This document shows positions 18,984-27,093 of a stretch of DNA of 40,419 bases, in pieces. Position numbers and translations under genes: made by a program. Under the pieces are notes generated by a model. The model was not told the DNA's origin, did no database searches, and saw only the letters and a list, made by a program, of their open reading frames with translations. Positions within the stretch are counted from its first letter, which is position 1; the number at the start of each line of letters is the position of its first letter. Source of the DNA: a virus. Location: positions 1-40,419 of IMG/VR virus record IMGVR_UViG_3300013100_000017; one strand, given 5' to 3'.

Positions 18984-20034
18984 TTTCAGTATCAATTTTC
19001 CGGCTGGTCAGACTCTAGGTTTTCTTGGGGCTGATTGGATCGAGTCGCATTGTTCGGTGCCTGATGGTTTCGATAAGGGGCGCCCGTTTATCCCGTCTGA
19101 TTGGCAGTTGCAGATCATTGCGAATCATTATCGGGTCAAGGGCGCGGCTAAGTGGGTTCCTGAGCGTCCAGTGTTGGCTCCAGCCTTCACGTATCGGCGT
19201 TCTCAGGTTGTGGCGCCGCAGAAGACTGGTAAGGGCCCGCTCGCTGCGGCTGTGACGTTGCTTGAGGCTGCCGGCCCTGTTGTGTTTGGTGGCTGGGCTG
19301 AGGGCGGCGAGGTTTATTCGTGTCACGCGAACGGTTGCGACTGCGACTTCTTCTATGAGTATGAGCCTGGCGATGCGATGGGTATTCCGCGGAATACGTC
19401 GTTGATTCAGCTTGTGGCTACGTCCGAGGAGCAGGTAGACAACGTGTACCGGCCGCTTCAGGCGATGGTTCGCGGTGGGGCCCGGGATTCGATTATGAAG
19501 ACGGGCGAGCAGTTTGTGCGTCTTCCGAATAACGGCAAGATCGAGGCTGTCACGTCTTCGGCGATGTCGCGGCTTGGTAACCCGATCAACTTTGCGAACT
19601 TTGACGAGTCTGGCATTTACACGGTGCAGAACAAGATGGTTCGTGTTGCTCAGACGATGCGTCGTGGTCTGGCTGGTATGGGTGGCCGCTCGATTGAGTG
19701 GACGAACCCTTGGGATCCTGCCGAGAATTCGACGGCTCAACAGACCTACGAGTCTAAGAGCACCGACATTTACCGCTTCTACCGTAAGCCGCCGGCTGAT
19801 CTGTCGTATAAGAACAAGGCTGAGCGGCGACGGATCCACAAGTTCGTGTATGAGGGTTCGCCGTGGGTTGATCTGGATGCTATCGAGGCTGAGGCTGCGG
19901 AGTTGATGGAGACTGACCCGTCGCAGGCTGAGCGTTTTTATGGGAACCGGATTGTGCATGGCCTGGGTTCGTGGCTTCGTGATGGTCTTTGGGATGGTGC
20001 GTATGCCGGAAATGTTGTGGCTGCCGAATCCTGA
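18973..20034 (+). CDS. terL: Terminase large subunit, ATPase part
   Basis: This 353-aa part is the TerL packaging motor. The Walker A-like PQKTGKGPLA is at about 78-87, an adenine-side LVATSEEQVDNVYRPL follows, and the Walker B region is NFDESGIY near 208. The frame stops at TGA 20032-20034, just before the nuclease domain, which continues in the +1 frame. A shift at TCC-TGA (20029-20034) would give one 546-aa protein, the normal TerL length. ATG 18973 is preferred over TTG 18964. Without a shift or a working separate nuclease polypeptide, packaging would fail. Confidence 0.85.
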   Translation: MTDDFSINFPAGQTLGFLGADWIESHCSVPDGFDKGRPFIPSDWQLQIIANHYRVKGAAKWVPERPVLAPAFTYRRSQVVAPQKTGKGPLAAAVTLLEAAGPVVFGGWAEGGEVYSCHANGCDCDFFYEYEPGDAMGIPRNTSLIQLVATSEEQVDNVYRPLQAMVRGGARDSIMKTGEQFVRLPNNGKIEAVTSSAMSRLGNPINFANFDESGIYTVQNKMVRVAQTMRRGLAGMGGRSIEWTNPWDPAENSTAQQTYESKSTDIYRFYRKPPADLSYKNKAERRRIHKFVYEGSPWVDLDAIEAEAAELMETDPSQAERFYGNRIVHGLGSWLRDGLWDGAYAGNVVAAES

Positions 20035-20614
20035 AGCTGGCACCCAGATTTGTATCGGCATGGATGGTTCGGAGAACAACGACCATACGGCGCTTCAGTG
20101 CGAGACCATCGACGGCTTCAGTTTCACGCCGCGGTATGGGCCGGATCGTCGGCCTACTGTTTGGGATCCGGCGGAGTGGGGCGGCTACATTCCCCGCGGC
20201 GAGGTTCATGCGGCGGTTGATGAGCTGTTCGAGGTGTACGACGTGGCGCGGATGTATTGCGACCCGCACGACTGGATGTCGGAGATTGGTGACTGGTCGT
20301 TGAAGTACGGCGACGAGCACGTTTTCGAGTGGCCGACGAACAGCATTAGTCGCATGTACCCGGAGATTCGCCGGTTTGAGATTGACCTCGCGCAGGGCAG
20401 GATCCGGCATGACGGTTGCCCGATTGCGACGGTTCACGCCGCGAACGCCAAGAAGATCGCCAAGCCTGGACAGAAGTACGTCCTTGGTAAGCCTACCGAC
20501 CACCAGAAGATTGACGCCGTCATGGCGAAGATCCTTTCCCATACCGCCGCCGCTGATGCCCATGAGGCCGGCTGGGGCGAAGTCACCGATAATCGCATGT
20601 TTGTCTTCAGATAG
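20003..20614 (+). CDS. terL: Terminase large subunit, nuclease part
   Basis: This reading frame gives up to 203 aa with the TerL RNase-H-fold nuclease. ICIGMDGSENNDHTAL holds the first catalytic Asp, MYCDPHDW the second, and KPTDHQKIDAVMAKILSH the third region. It starts at ATG 20003 (or 20012), 32 nt inside the ATPase frame, with only a weak GGGATGG upstream. Either it is translated separately by coupling or it is joined to the ATPase by +1 frameshifting. Two-gene terminases are known in some actinophages. No intron or intein sequence lies at the break. Confidence 0.82.
   Translation: MPEMLWLPNPEAGTQICIGMDGSENNDHTALQCETIDGFSFTPRYGPDRRPTVWDPAEWGGYIPRGEVHAAVDELFEVYDVARMYCDPHDWMSEIGDWSLKYGDEHVFEWPTNSISRMYPEIRRFEIDLAQGRIRHDGCPIATVHAANAKKIAKPGQKYVLGKPTDHQKIDAVMAKILSHTAAADAHEAGWGEVTDNRMFVFR
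20029..20035 (+). other. Candidate +1 frameshift site TCC-TGA in terL
   Basis: TCC (20029-20031) precedes the in-frame TGA. Skipping one base reads TCC then GAA and enters the nuclease frame at EAGTQICIG. A sense codon ending in C before a TGA stop is the arrangement of known +1 sites; UCC-UGA is the antizyme site and CUU-UGA the prfB site. A simple one-base deletion in this copy cannot be excluded. Confidence 0.4.
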
Positions 20615-20622
20615 GGGCCGTT

Positions 20623-21990
20623 GTGGCGTTGAGTACCGAACAGTCAGCCCTTGTTACGAAGCTGAATATGCAGTTGGACGCGCTTGGTCGTGATGATGAG
20701 CGTTTGGGGAAGTATTACGAGGGTTCGCAGGTTTTGGAGCACATCGGCCTGGCTGTACCCCCTGAACTCCGCAAGTTTGAGACGGTTATTAACTGGTCGC
20801 GGGTGGCTGTTGATTCGGTTGAGCAGCGTTTGCGGGTGAAGGATTTCATTCTTCCTGGTGAGCAGGTTTCGTCGGGTGTTTTGCGGGAGCATTGGGATGC
20901 GAACAACCTGGATTCTGAGTCGGCGCTGTTGCATAAGGACACGCTGATTTATGGTCGCGGCTTTGTGTGCATCGGGTCGAACGCTGAGGACAAAGATCAC
21001 CCGCTAATCACGGTTGAAAGCCCTCGTGAGATGACTGCTGTTGTGGATCCTCGGACGCGCAGGATTAGTTCTGCGTTGCGTGTTTATGGCGGGACGAAGG
21101 AAGACCCGACACCGAAGTACGCGACGCTGTATGAGGCGGATAGCACGGTTTGGTTGGAGAAGCAGTCGGGTGCGTGGGTTGAGACTTCCCGCGACGATCA
21201 CCGCCTGGGTCGTGTGCCGATTGTGATGTTCCTGAATCGTCGCCGCACTGGCGATTGGTTGGGCGTTTCGGAGATGAAGGACGTTATTCCGCTGGTTGAT
21301 TCGGCGGCGAGGGCGATTACTAATCTTCAGATCGCTCTGGAGACTCATGCTGTTCCGCAGAAGTGGGTTCTTGGCATGTCCAAGGGCGATTTTGTGGACG
21401 CTGATGGTGCACCGATTCCTGCGTGGCAGTCGTACTATTCGGCGATTTGGGCGAACCAGAACGCCGGCGCGAAGGTCGGGCAGTTCAGCGCTTCGGATCT
21501 GAAGAACTTCCACGACACGATCAATCATTACGGGCAGATGGTGTCGTCCGTTACGGGCCTGCCTACCCGCTATCTGGGTCAGACTTCGGTGAACCCGGTT
21601 GCTGAGGGTGCGATCCGTGCTGATGAGTCGCGACTGGTGTTGAACGCTGAGGGTAAGGCGTCGAACTGGGGCGATGGCTGGGCGTGGGTCCAGGGGATTG
21701 CCGAGCGGTTCCGTACTGGTGCGTGGCCGATGGCTAACCAGATCAAAACGGAATGGTATGACGCCGGCACGCCGACGTTCGCGCAGAAGGCTGACGCGCT
21801 CACGAAACTGTACGCGAACGGCACGGGCGTTATCGCGCGCGAGTCGGTGCAGGACGAGCTGGGTTGGTCGCAGGCGAAGAAGGACCGTGACCGGTCCTAC
21901 CGTGATGCCGAGTTCCAGGATCCCTACCTTGCACGACTAGACGCTAAGGAGCCTGTGAATGTTGCAGCAGCTACCGGAGGCGGCGCTTAG
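20623..21990 (+). CDS. Portal protein
   Basis: This 455-aa portal forms the dodecameric ring at the capsid vertex through which DNA enters. It matches SPP1 gp6-like portals of actinophages: LGKYYEGSQVLEHIGLAVPP near the N-terminus, VINWSRVAVDSVEQRL, GRGFVCIG, VPIVMFLNRR, and a crown helix region with MKDVIPLVDSAARAITNLQI and SVTGLPTRYLG. The start is GTG at 20623, with AGGGG upstream. It overlaps the MuF-like gene by 32 nt, typical of a tight head operon. Confidence 0.92.
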   Translation: MALSTEQSALVTKLNMQLDALGRDDERLGKYYEGSQVLEHIGLAVPPELRKFETVINWSRVAVDSVEQRLRVKDFILPGEQVSSGVLREHWDANNLDSESALLHKDTLIYGRGFVCIGSNAEDKDHPLITVESPREMTAVVDPRTRRISSALRVYGGTKEDPTPKYATLYEADSTVWLEKQSGAWVETSRDDHRLGRVPIVMFLNRRRTGDWLGVSEMKDVIPLVDSAARAITNLQIALETHAVPQKWVLGMSKGDFVDADGAPIPAWQSYYSAIWANQNAGAKVGQFSASDLKNFHDTINHYGQMVSSVTGLPTRYLGQTSVNPVAEGAIRADESRLVLNAEGKASNWGDGWAWVQGIAERFRTGAWPMANQIKTEWYDAGTPTFAQKADALTKLYANGTGVIARESVQDELGWSQAKKDRDRSYRDAEFQDPYLARLDAKEPVNVAAATGGGA

Positions 21991-22966
21991 TTACGCGGCG
22001 TTTCAGCGTGCGGAGATTGGCGCGGCTACGGCTGCGGTGTCTCGTTTGTGGCGGCGGATGGGCTCGGATTTCGATGCTTCATATGCGAAGTTCGAGCCCG
22101 CGCTGCTGGCGGTGTTGTTCACGGCTCAGGAGCGGGTTGCTGATGGCGCGTTGGCGTACGTCCCGGCTGTTTTGGGCGAGGCCGGCGGGGCTGTTGAGGC
22201 TCCGTTGTATGAGTCCGCTGGTTCACGGTTTGTTGGTGTCGCTGGTGATGGTTTGCCGGTCGCGTCGATGGCGTATGGGGCGGTAATTCAGGCGAAGTTG
22301 GGTGTTGCTTCCGGGCTGGAGCCGAGTGTTGCGTTGGCTCGGGCTGGTCAGCATTTGGCGCTGGCTTCGGGGACGATGTTGTCGGATACGGGGCGAGCCG
22401 CTGAGAAGGTGTCCGGCGGGGCGCATCGCGTGAAGCATTGGACGCGGATGTTGAATCCGCCGTCGTGCGGTCGCTGCGTGATCCTTGCGGGTCGTGTGAC
22501 GAGCCATCAGACGCCTTTTCTACGCCACCCCGGCTGCGATTGCCGCAACGTGCCATCGACTGAGGATGCTGGCGACGATGTCCGCACGGATCCGCACGCT
22601 TACCTGTCGGAGCTGTCCGCGACTGAGCAGGACCGCGTTCTTGGGTCTAAGGCGAACGGTCAAGCGTTCCGTGACGGCGCTGACATGAACCAGCTCATCA
22701 ACGCTTACCGCAAGGCGGGTGCTGTGCGCGCCGGCCAGGTGAACGGGCGGGCGATCAAGTACACCCGCGAGGGAACGACGCGCCGCGGTCACGCTTACTG
22801 GCAGATGTCGCAGGCGCAGTACGTCAAAGAGCAGGGCGTTTTCAAGGACGGCAGTAAGTACTTCCGGTTGAAGTCGCCGCGCCTGATGCCCGAAACGATT
22901 TATGAGATTGCCAAGGATTCGGCGGACGCTAAGCGGCTGTTGAAGCTTTACGGCTGGGTCCTCTAA
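21959..22966 (+). CDS. MuF-like minor capsid protein
   Basis: This 335-aa protein follows the portal and has the MuF/head-morphogenesis signature CGRCVILAGR, then FLRHPGCDCRNVP (about 180-200). Cys and His there probably bind zinc. The N-terminal 150 residues are helical and Ala-rich, likely contacting the portal. Some relatives are annotated as the capsid maturation protease. No other protease is encoded, and the capsid protein lacks a delta domain to remove. AAGGAG at 21945 supports ATG 21959. A terminator follows at 22983. Confidence 0.85.
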   Translation: MLQQLPEAALSYAAFQRAEIGAATAAVSRLWRRMGSDFDASYAKFEPALLAVLFTAQERVADGALAYVPAVLGEAGGAVEAPLYESAGSRFVGVAGDGLPVASMAYGAVIQAKLGVASGLEPSVALARAGQHLALASGTMLSDTGRAAEKVSGGAHRVKHWTRMLNPPSCGRCVILAGRVTSHQTPFLRHPGCDCRNVPSTEDAGDDVRTDPHAYLSELSATEQDRVLGSKANGQAFRDGADMNQLINAYRKAGAVRAGQVNGRAIKYTREGTTRRGHAYWQMSQAQYVKEQGVFKDGSKYFRLKSPRLMPETIYEIAKDSADAKRLLKLYGWVL

Positions 22967-22982
22967 GACCCCAAACACACTT

Positions 22983-23010
22983 CCCCTAAGCGCGATGCTT
23001 CGGGGGTTTT
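22983..23010 (+). terminator. Hairpin terminator after MuF gene
   Basis: CCCC (22983-22986) with GGGG (23002-23005) and AAGC (22988-22991) with GCTT (22997-23000) form a stem with one mismatch, followed by four T residues. It may reduce read-through between the portal/MuF genes and the scaffold/capsid genes. Confidence 0.6.
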
Positions 23011-23034
23011 CCATCCGCGACGGAGGACGAACAC

Positions 23035-23523
23035 ATGTCGGAAGACACAACCGTAGTACCCGCCGAAGCTCCCGCACCCGCGGACGCTGAGGCAGTCGAA
23101 TCCCAGGAACTCGGGGACGGCGGCAAGAAGGCACTTCAGGCGGAGCGCGATGCCCGCAAGGCTGCCGAGAAAGCCAACGCCGAACTCGCTGCCCGGCTGA
23201 AGGAGTTTGAGGACTCCAAACTGTCGGACCTTGAACGGGCGCAGAAGGAAGCGGCGGATAACGCTGCCGAACTCGCGCGGCTCCGCTCCGAGAACGTCCG
23301 CAACAAGGTCGCCATTGACAAGGGCGTCCCGGCGGAACTTGTCGAGTTCCTGACCGGCGACACGGAGGGCGATATTGCCGCGAAGGCTGACCTTCTGCTT
23401 GCCCGGTTGAACACTCCCGGCACCCCGAAGCCTGACCCCTCGCAGGGCGCGAAGGGTGAGGCTAACGCGCTGAACGGCGACCCGCTGTTGAGCACGATCA
23501 AAAACAAACTTGGGCTGAACTAG
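23035..23523 (+). CDS. Capsid scaffolding protein
   Basis: This 162-aa acidic protein stands directly before the capsid gene and has a long charged helix over residues 25-90 (KALQAERDARKAAEKANAEL, then ARLKEFEDSKLSDLERAQ). A helical segment with VAIDKGVPAELVEFLTGD and a basic end (TIKNKLGLN) follow, the usual layout of phage scaffolds. It would guide procapsid assembly and leave or be degraded before packaging. GGAGGACG upstream supports the ATG. Confidence 0.85.
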   Translation: MSEDTTVVPAEAPAPADAEAVESQELGDGGKKALQAERDARKAAEKANAELAARLKEFEDSKLSDLERAQKEAADNAAELARLRSENVRNKVAIDKGVPAELVEFLTGDTEGDIAAKADLLLARLNTPGTPKPDPSQGAKGEANALNGDPLLSTIKNKLGLN

Positions 23524-23545
23524 CCCCACCTTTTAGGAGACTGTT

Positions 23546-24448
23546 ATGGCGATTACCGCCGCTACTAAGCTCTCCGACTTTTCCGGTTTCCTGAACCGTG
23601 ACCAGTCGGCAGCTATTTTTGAGCAGGCCGCGAAGACCTCTGTGGTTCAGCAGCTTGCGCCGCGTGTTCAGCTTGGCGTGAATGGCCAGTCGATTCCAGT
23701 TGTGACCGGCAAGATCGGTGCGGGCTGGGTCGCTGAAGGTGCTCAGAAGCCTGCGTCTAAGGGCACGATGGCTCTGAAGACGATGGACCCGAAGAAGATT
23801 GCCGCTATCGCGGTCGTGTCTGCTGAGGTTCTGCGTGCGAATCCGGGCGGGTACATTGACCTGATTCGCCCGCAGATCGCTGAGGCTTTCGCTGTTGCGT
23901 TCGATGCCGCGGCCCTGTACGGCACCGCGAGCCCGTTCTCCACGAACCTCGCTACGGGTTCCAGCGTCCAGGAGTTCACCGGCACCACCCCGGCATTCAC
24001 CGACGTGTACGGCGACCTGAACGCGGGCCTGTCCACCCTCGTCAACGCTGGCAAGAAACTGACCGGCTGGGCGTTCGACAACCGCTTCGAGCCCGTCCTG
24101 AACGGCTCGAAGGACACCGCGAACCGTCCGCTGTTCGTTGAGTCGCCGTTCACCGAGACTGCCGGCCCCGTCCGCGAGGGTCGCCTGCTGGGCCGTCAGG
24201 CCTTCATCGGCGATGGCATCTACGACTCTGCCACGAAGACCTACGGGTTCGCCGGCGACTGGTCTCAGGCTGCGTGGGGCGCCGTTGGTGGCATCTCCTA
24301 CAACGTCTCCACCGAGGCGACGGTCACTATCAACGGTGTCCTGACCTCCCTGTGGGAGAACAACCTCGTTGCGATCCTGGCTGAAGCCGAATACGGCTTC
24401 CTCGTCAACGATCCGTCGAGTTTCGTTCGTTTCGCAAATAACGCCTGA
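23546..24448 (+). CDS. Major capsid protein, HK97 fold
   Basis: This 300-aa protein forms the head shell. It shows HK97-type features: an N-arm with FLNRDQSAAIFEQAAKTSVV, an E-loop region GAGWVAEGAQKPASKGTMAL (57-76), a spine helix with IDLIRPQIAEAFAVAFDAAA, and an A-domain ending in ILAEAEYGFLVNDPSSFVR. There is no extra N-terminal delta domain, which fits the separate scaffold upstream. TTAGGAG precedes the ATG. A mobile HNH gene is inserted 72 bp behind its stop. Confidence 0.95.
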   Translation: MAITAATKLSDFSGFLNRDQSAAIFEQAAKTSVVQQLAPRVQLGVNGQSIPVVTGKIGAGWVAEGAQKPASKGTMALKTMDPKKIAAIAVVSAEVLRANPGGYIDLIRPQIAEAFAVAFDAAALYGTASPFSTNLATGSSVQEFTGTTPAFTDVYGDLNAGLSTLVNAGKKLTGWAFDNRFEPVLNGSKDTANRPLFVESPFTETAGPVREGRLLGRQAFIGDGIYDSATKTYGFAGDWSQAAWGAVGGISYNVSTEATVTINGVLTSLWENNLVAILAEAEYGFLVNDPSSFVRFANNA

Positions 24449-24474
24449 CACGTTTGAGATTCGTTACGTTTCCT

Positions 24475-24522
24475 AACTCTGCTAAACTGGTAATAGTCAG
24501 AAATTACCAGGGAGGCAGAGTT
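24475..24522 (+). promoter_or_regulatory. Hairpin leader covering the HNH start
   Basis: AACTCTGC (24475-24482) pairs with GCAGAGTT (24515-24522), and inside it CTGGTAAT (24487-24494) pairs with ATTACCAG (24503-24510). The ribosome-binding GGAG sits in the internal loop at 24511-24514. The first two bases of the TTG start codon are in the outer stem. Translation should be low while this fold holds. Confidence 0.65.
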
Positions 24523-25117
24523 GGGGAACGTAAGAAGTCGAGAACGCATCACAAAGGCTTGCGACCATTGCGGAGAGCCTGTTACACGACTGAAGTCAGC
24601 GGACGCGCCGCGGTTTTATTGCAACCACGAGTGCTACTCGCTGTCTAAGCGGCGGGCCGAAAGGTCGCGGGAGCTGAACGCCGAGCGTTATGCCGATTCT
24701 CGGGTTTCGATTCCATGCCTTCGCTGCGGAGTGGTTGTTGACAAAGCTAAAAGCCAAGTTAGCGACACCACATTCTGCTCACGAGACTGCATGTACGCCT
24801 ACCGCCGCGAACTCGGAAAGCGCTTCGTCAACTCTCAGGGGTATGCCGTGGTTGGGGTCCCCGCCGACTACCCGGGCGCCAAGAAAAACGGCAACTACGG
24901 GCAGATCTTGGAGCACCGAAAGGTGATGCAGGACATGCTTGGACGCCCAATGCTTGACACCGAGAATGTTCATCACAAGAACGGTATTCGCGCCGACAAC
25001 CGCCCCGAGAACCTAGAACTTTGGTCCCGCTCTCAGCCTTCTGGCCAGCGGGTTGATGACAAGGTTCGGTGGGCACGGGAAATGCTCGCACTGTACGGGG
25101 ACTTGTTCCCAGAATAG
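24521..25117 (+). CDS. Mobile HNH endonuclease in the capsid operon
   Basis: This 198-aa homing-type HNH protein has two N-terminal zinc pairs (CDHCGEPVTRL with FYCNHECYS, and CLRCGVVVDKA with FCSRDCMYAY) and a C-terminal HNH core with ILEHRKVMQDMLGRPM, ENVHHKNGIRADNRPENLE and LWSRSQPSGQRVDDK. It interrupts the capsid operon between the major capsid gene and the connectors, a classic free-standing homing position in phages. The TTG start has GGAGG at 24511. The leader fold covers this start, so its expression is probably kept below that of the neighbours. Confidence 0.9.
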   Translation: MGNVRSRERITKACDHCGEPVTRLKSADAPRFYCNHECYSLSKRRAERSRELNAERYADSRVSIPCLRCGVVVDKAKSQVSDTTFCSRDCMYAYRRELGKRFVNSQGYAVVGVPADYPGAKKNGNYGQILEHRKVMQDMLGRPMLDTENVHHKNGIRADNRPENLELWSRSQPSGQRVDDKVRWAREMLALYGDLFPE

Positions 25118-25125
25118 GAGCCCTT

Positions 25126-25296
25126 GTGGCTATCAAAAAGGCAACTACAACCGAAGATTTCACGGAAGCGGTCACTGATGAGGTGGCCGTTTCTGCGTCT
25201 GGTTACACGGAGCTTGTTGGGCCGGGCGGGCAGGTTTCGACCGTGCCTGATTCGATCCTTCAGGCGCTGCTGGATTCCGGTTACACGAAGAAGTAG
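25126..25296 (+). CDS. Small head protein, unknown
   Basis: This 56-aa protein begins MAIKKATTTEDFTEAV and ends VPDSILQALLDSGYTKK. Short proteins of this type lie between capsid and connector genes in many siphophages, with no assigned role. The start is GTG at 25126, with AGGAG upstream. It originally must have followed the capsid gene directly, before the HNH insertion. Confidence 0.6.
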   Translation: MAIKKATTTEDFTEAVTDEVAVSASGYTELVGPGGQVSTVPDSILQALLDSGYTKK

Positions 25297-25311
25297 GGAA
25301 GGGGTGCGGTC

Positions 25312-25695
25312 ATGGCTTATGCGACTGTGAGTGATGTTGAGGTTCGTTATGGCCGCACCCTGACTACGGCTGAGTCGGCGCAGGTTACGGCGTGGATTGA
25401 TGATTTGGAGGCGGAGATTCTCGAACGGATCCCGGCTCTTGATCTGCTGGTTATCGCTGGGCGTCCTACTGCGGGGACTTTGCGGCGTGTGATTTGCGCG
25501 GCGATTATTCGGAAGCTCCAGAACCCGTCTGGTCTTAGGACGCGGACGGTGGCGATTGATGACTATTCAACGACTGAGACTGTGGATGCGGCGAACTCTG
25601 CCGGCTATCTGGGGTTGACGGATGATGAGTGGTCGCTGTTGCTGCCTGGTTCGTCTGGTGATGCGTTCACGATCACGCCGTTTGGTGCTGCGTGA
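25312..25695 (+). CDS. Head-tail adaptor (gp15/gp19-like)
   Basis: This 127-aa protein has the adaptor pattern: MAYATVSDVEVRYGRTLTT, then AWIDDLEAEILERIPALD, then LRRVICAAIIRKLQNPSGLR and LTDDEWSLLLP at the C-terminus. It should form the ring below the portal. GGAAGGGG precedes the ATG. The stop overlaps the next GTG. Confidence 0.82.
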   Translation: MAYATVSDVEVRYGRTLTTAESAQVTAWIDDLEAEILERIPALDLLVIAGRPTAGTLRRVICAAIIRKLQNPSGLRTRTVAIDDYSTTETVDAANSAGYLGLTDDEWSLLLPGSSGDAFTITPFGAA

Positions 25696-26087
25696 GTGCG
25701 GCTGATGCTGTCCTTGCTGGGCGGCGTGAGGCTGAGGCGTTGATGGTGGACGCCTGCACAGTAACCCGTCCTGGCGATCCGGTGACGGATCCTGATACGG
25801 GCGAAGTGACCCCGTCCTCTACGCCGGTCTATAGCGGCCCGTGCAAGGTGCAGCAGACGATCTCCCAGGCGAGCACCCCGAGCGCTGGTGGGCATCAGTT
25901 CACTGTGCAGGATTCGCGGGTTGATTTTCCGGTGTCGGCTGGTCCGTTGATGGTTGATGATGTGGTGACTGTGACGGCGTCGGTGTTGGATCCGCAGTTG
26001 GCGGGTTCGGTGTTCCGGGTTGTGGAGTTGTTTCATAAGTCGTTTGCTACGGCGCAGCGGACACGGGTTTCGGAGTTGGTCGAATGA
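25692..26087 (+). CDS. Head-tail stopper (DUF6093-like)
   Basis: This 131-aa protein is the second connector. MVDACTVTRPGDPVTDPDTG near residues 18-37 and the beta-rich VTVTASVLDPQLAGSVFRV toward the end fit DUF6093-like head-closure proteins. It would plug the portal channel after packaging. The GTG start overlaps the previous stop, and its stop overlaps the next ATG. Confidence 0.78.
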   Translation: MSAADAVLAGRREAEALMVDACTVTRPGDPVTDPDTGEVTPSSTPVYSGPCKVQQTISQASTPSAGGHQFTVQDSRVDFPVSAGPLMVDDVVTVTASVLDPQLAGSVFRVVELFHKSFATAQRTRVSELVE

Positions 26088-26467
26088 GTGACGGTGTTGC
26101 TGAGCTTCGGGCGCTTTCGGAGAACCTTGGGAAGATCGCCGGTTCTGCTGTGAAGGATGTTGATGCGGTTGCCCAGAAGGGTGCGCTGAACATCAAGAAC
26201 GAAATGGCCTCGGACGCCCGCGGCTCTAGGCACTTCAAGGGCATGGCTGGTTCGATCAGTTACGAGTCGCATTATCTGCCGGGCAGGGTGCGTTATGTCG
26301 TTGGGCCGGATAAGTCGCGGCGCGGTGGCTCGTTGGGCAATATCTACTATTTCGGCACTAGTCGGGGTGGCGGGTCTGGCGACATTGACAAGCCGTTGCG
26401 TTCCGAGGCGCCGCGTTTCCAGTCGGCGTTGGCTGATTTGGCGGAGAAATGGGCGGGTCAGATATGA
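26084..26467 (+). CDS. Tail-connector protein, HK97 gp10-like
   Basis: This 127-aa protein has the gp10-like layout: helix ELRALSENLGKIAGSAVKD, then VAQKGALNIKNEMASDAR, a beta section with ISYESHYLPGRVRYVVGPD, and the GSLGNIYYFGTSRGGG loop before the last helix. These proteins join head and tail. It is coupled to both neighbours by overlap. Confidence 0.8.
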   Translation: MSDGVAELRALSENLGKIAGSAVKDVDAVAQKGALNIKNEMASDARGSRHFKGMAGSISYESHYLPGRVRYVVGPDKSRRGGSLGNIYYFGTSRGGGSGDIDKPLRSEAPRFQSALADLAEKWAGQI

Positions 26468-26862
26468 GCGGTGATGCGCTTGCGACGGCTTTTGAGTCGC
26501 TGATTACCGGCGTGACTGTTTATAAGGATCGGGTGCCTTCTACCCCGTCGTTCCCGTACGTCTTCGTGGTTACGAATTTTCCGACTGTTGCTGAGCGTTC
26601 TGCGGCGCGGTCGGTTCACTCGCGCATCTTGCGGTCCAGGACTCAGGTTGTTGGGCTGACGGCTGCGTCTGTGCGGATCATCGCGCAGAAGCTCACCGAT
26701 GCGCTGGAGGGCAAGCGTCCTGCGGTCGCCGGCTGGGTGCTCGGCGCCATTGAGTCTGTCCCGAATGAGCAGCCGCTGTTGCCCGATGAGGACGTGACTA
26801 TCAACGGTCAGAACCCGCTCTATCAGCCGTTCGACTGGATCCTGACAGGCTCCCGCTCCTAA
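26464..26862 (+). CDS. Tail terminator protein
   Basis: This 132-aa protein is in the position and has the pattern of tail terminators, which cap the tail tube: TAFESLITGVTVYKDRVPST, then FPYVFVVTN, VGLTAASVRIIAQKLTDALEG and WVLGAIE. ATG 26464 is used, overlapping the previous stop. An intrinsic terminator follows directly. Confidence 0.78.
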   Translation: MSGDALATAFESLITGVTVYKDRVPSTPSFPYVFVVTNFPTVAERSAARSVHSRILRSRTQVVGLTAASVRIIAQKLTDALEGKRPAVAGWVLGAIESVPNEQPLLPDEDVTINGQNPLYQPFDWILTGSRS

Positions 26863-26866
26863 TCCC

Positions 26867-26891
26867 AAGCCCCGCACTCCGGGGCTTTTTT
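26867..26891 (+). terminator. Rho-independent terminator
   Basis: AAGCCCCG (26867-26874) pairs with CGGGGCTT (26880-26887) around a 5-nt loop, with six consecutive T residues from 26886. It separates the connector genes from the tail-tube genes, so part of the tail transcription may be set here. Confidence 0.88.
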
Positions 26892-26910
26892 CATGCCCCT
26901 AGGAGGCCCC

Positions 26911-27093
26911 TTGTTTATCAGGGTGAAAGACAAATCTTCCGGTCACGAGTTCGATGTGCCGGAGACAGACTGGCGGGTCGCTGAAGGTATCTTCACGCCC
27001 GTCAAGAATGACCGCTACCCCGCTGTGGACCGGCCTCGCCCCCCGAAGCACAACATACAGCCCATTCGGGCGTCCAAGAAAGAGGAAAGCTAA
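26911..27093 (+). CDS. Small protein before tail tube
   Basis: This 60-aa protein (FIRVKDKSSGHEFDVPETDW, then ending IRASKKEES) belongs to a type of short protein found before the tail tube gene in actinophages. Its role is unknown. The start is TTG at 26911, with AGGAGG 5 nt upstream, which beats ATG 26893. It directly abuts the tail tube ATG. Confidence 0.65.
   Translation: MFIRVKDKSSGHEFDVPETDWRVAEGIFTPVKNDRYPAVDRPRPPKHNIQPIRASKKEES

Noticed and set aside
19990-20040. Intron or intein at the terL break
   Set aside because: No extra sequence lies between the ATPase and nuclease parts; the frames overlap by 32 nt, so nothing is inserted.
19015-20079. Long minus-strand open frame of 354 codons opposite terL
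   Set aside because: It is a shadow of the terminase frame: codon phase mirrors the plus gene, the product is a low-complexity Arg/His/Leu string, and there is no ribosome-binding site.
23498-24451. 317-codon minus-strand frame opposite the capsid gene
   Set aside because: It exactly covers the strongly supported capsid gene and has no family signature, so it is a mirror frame.
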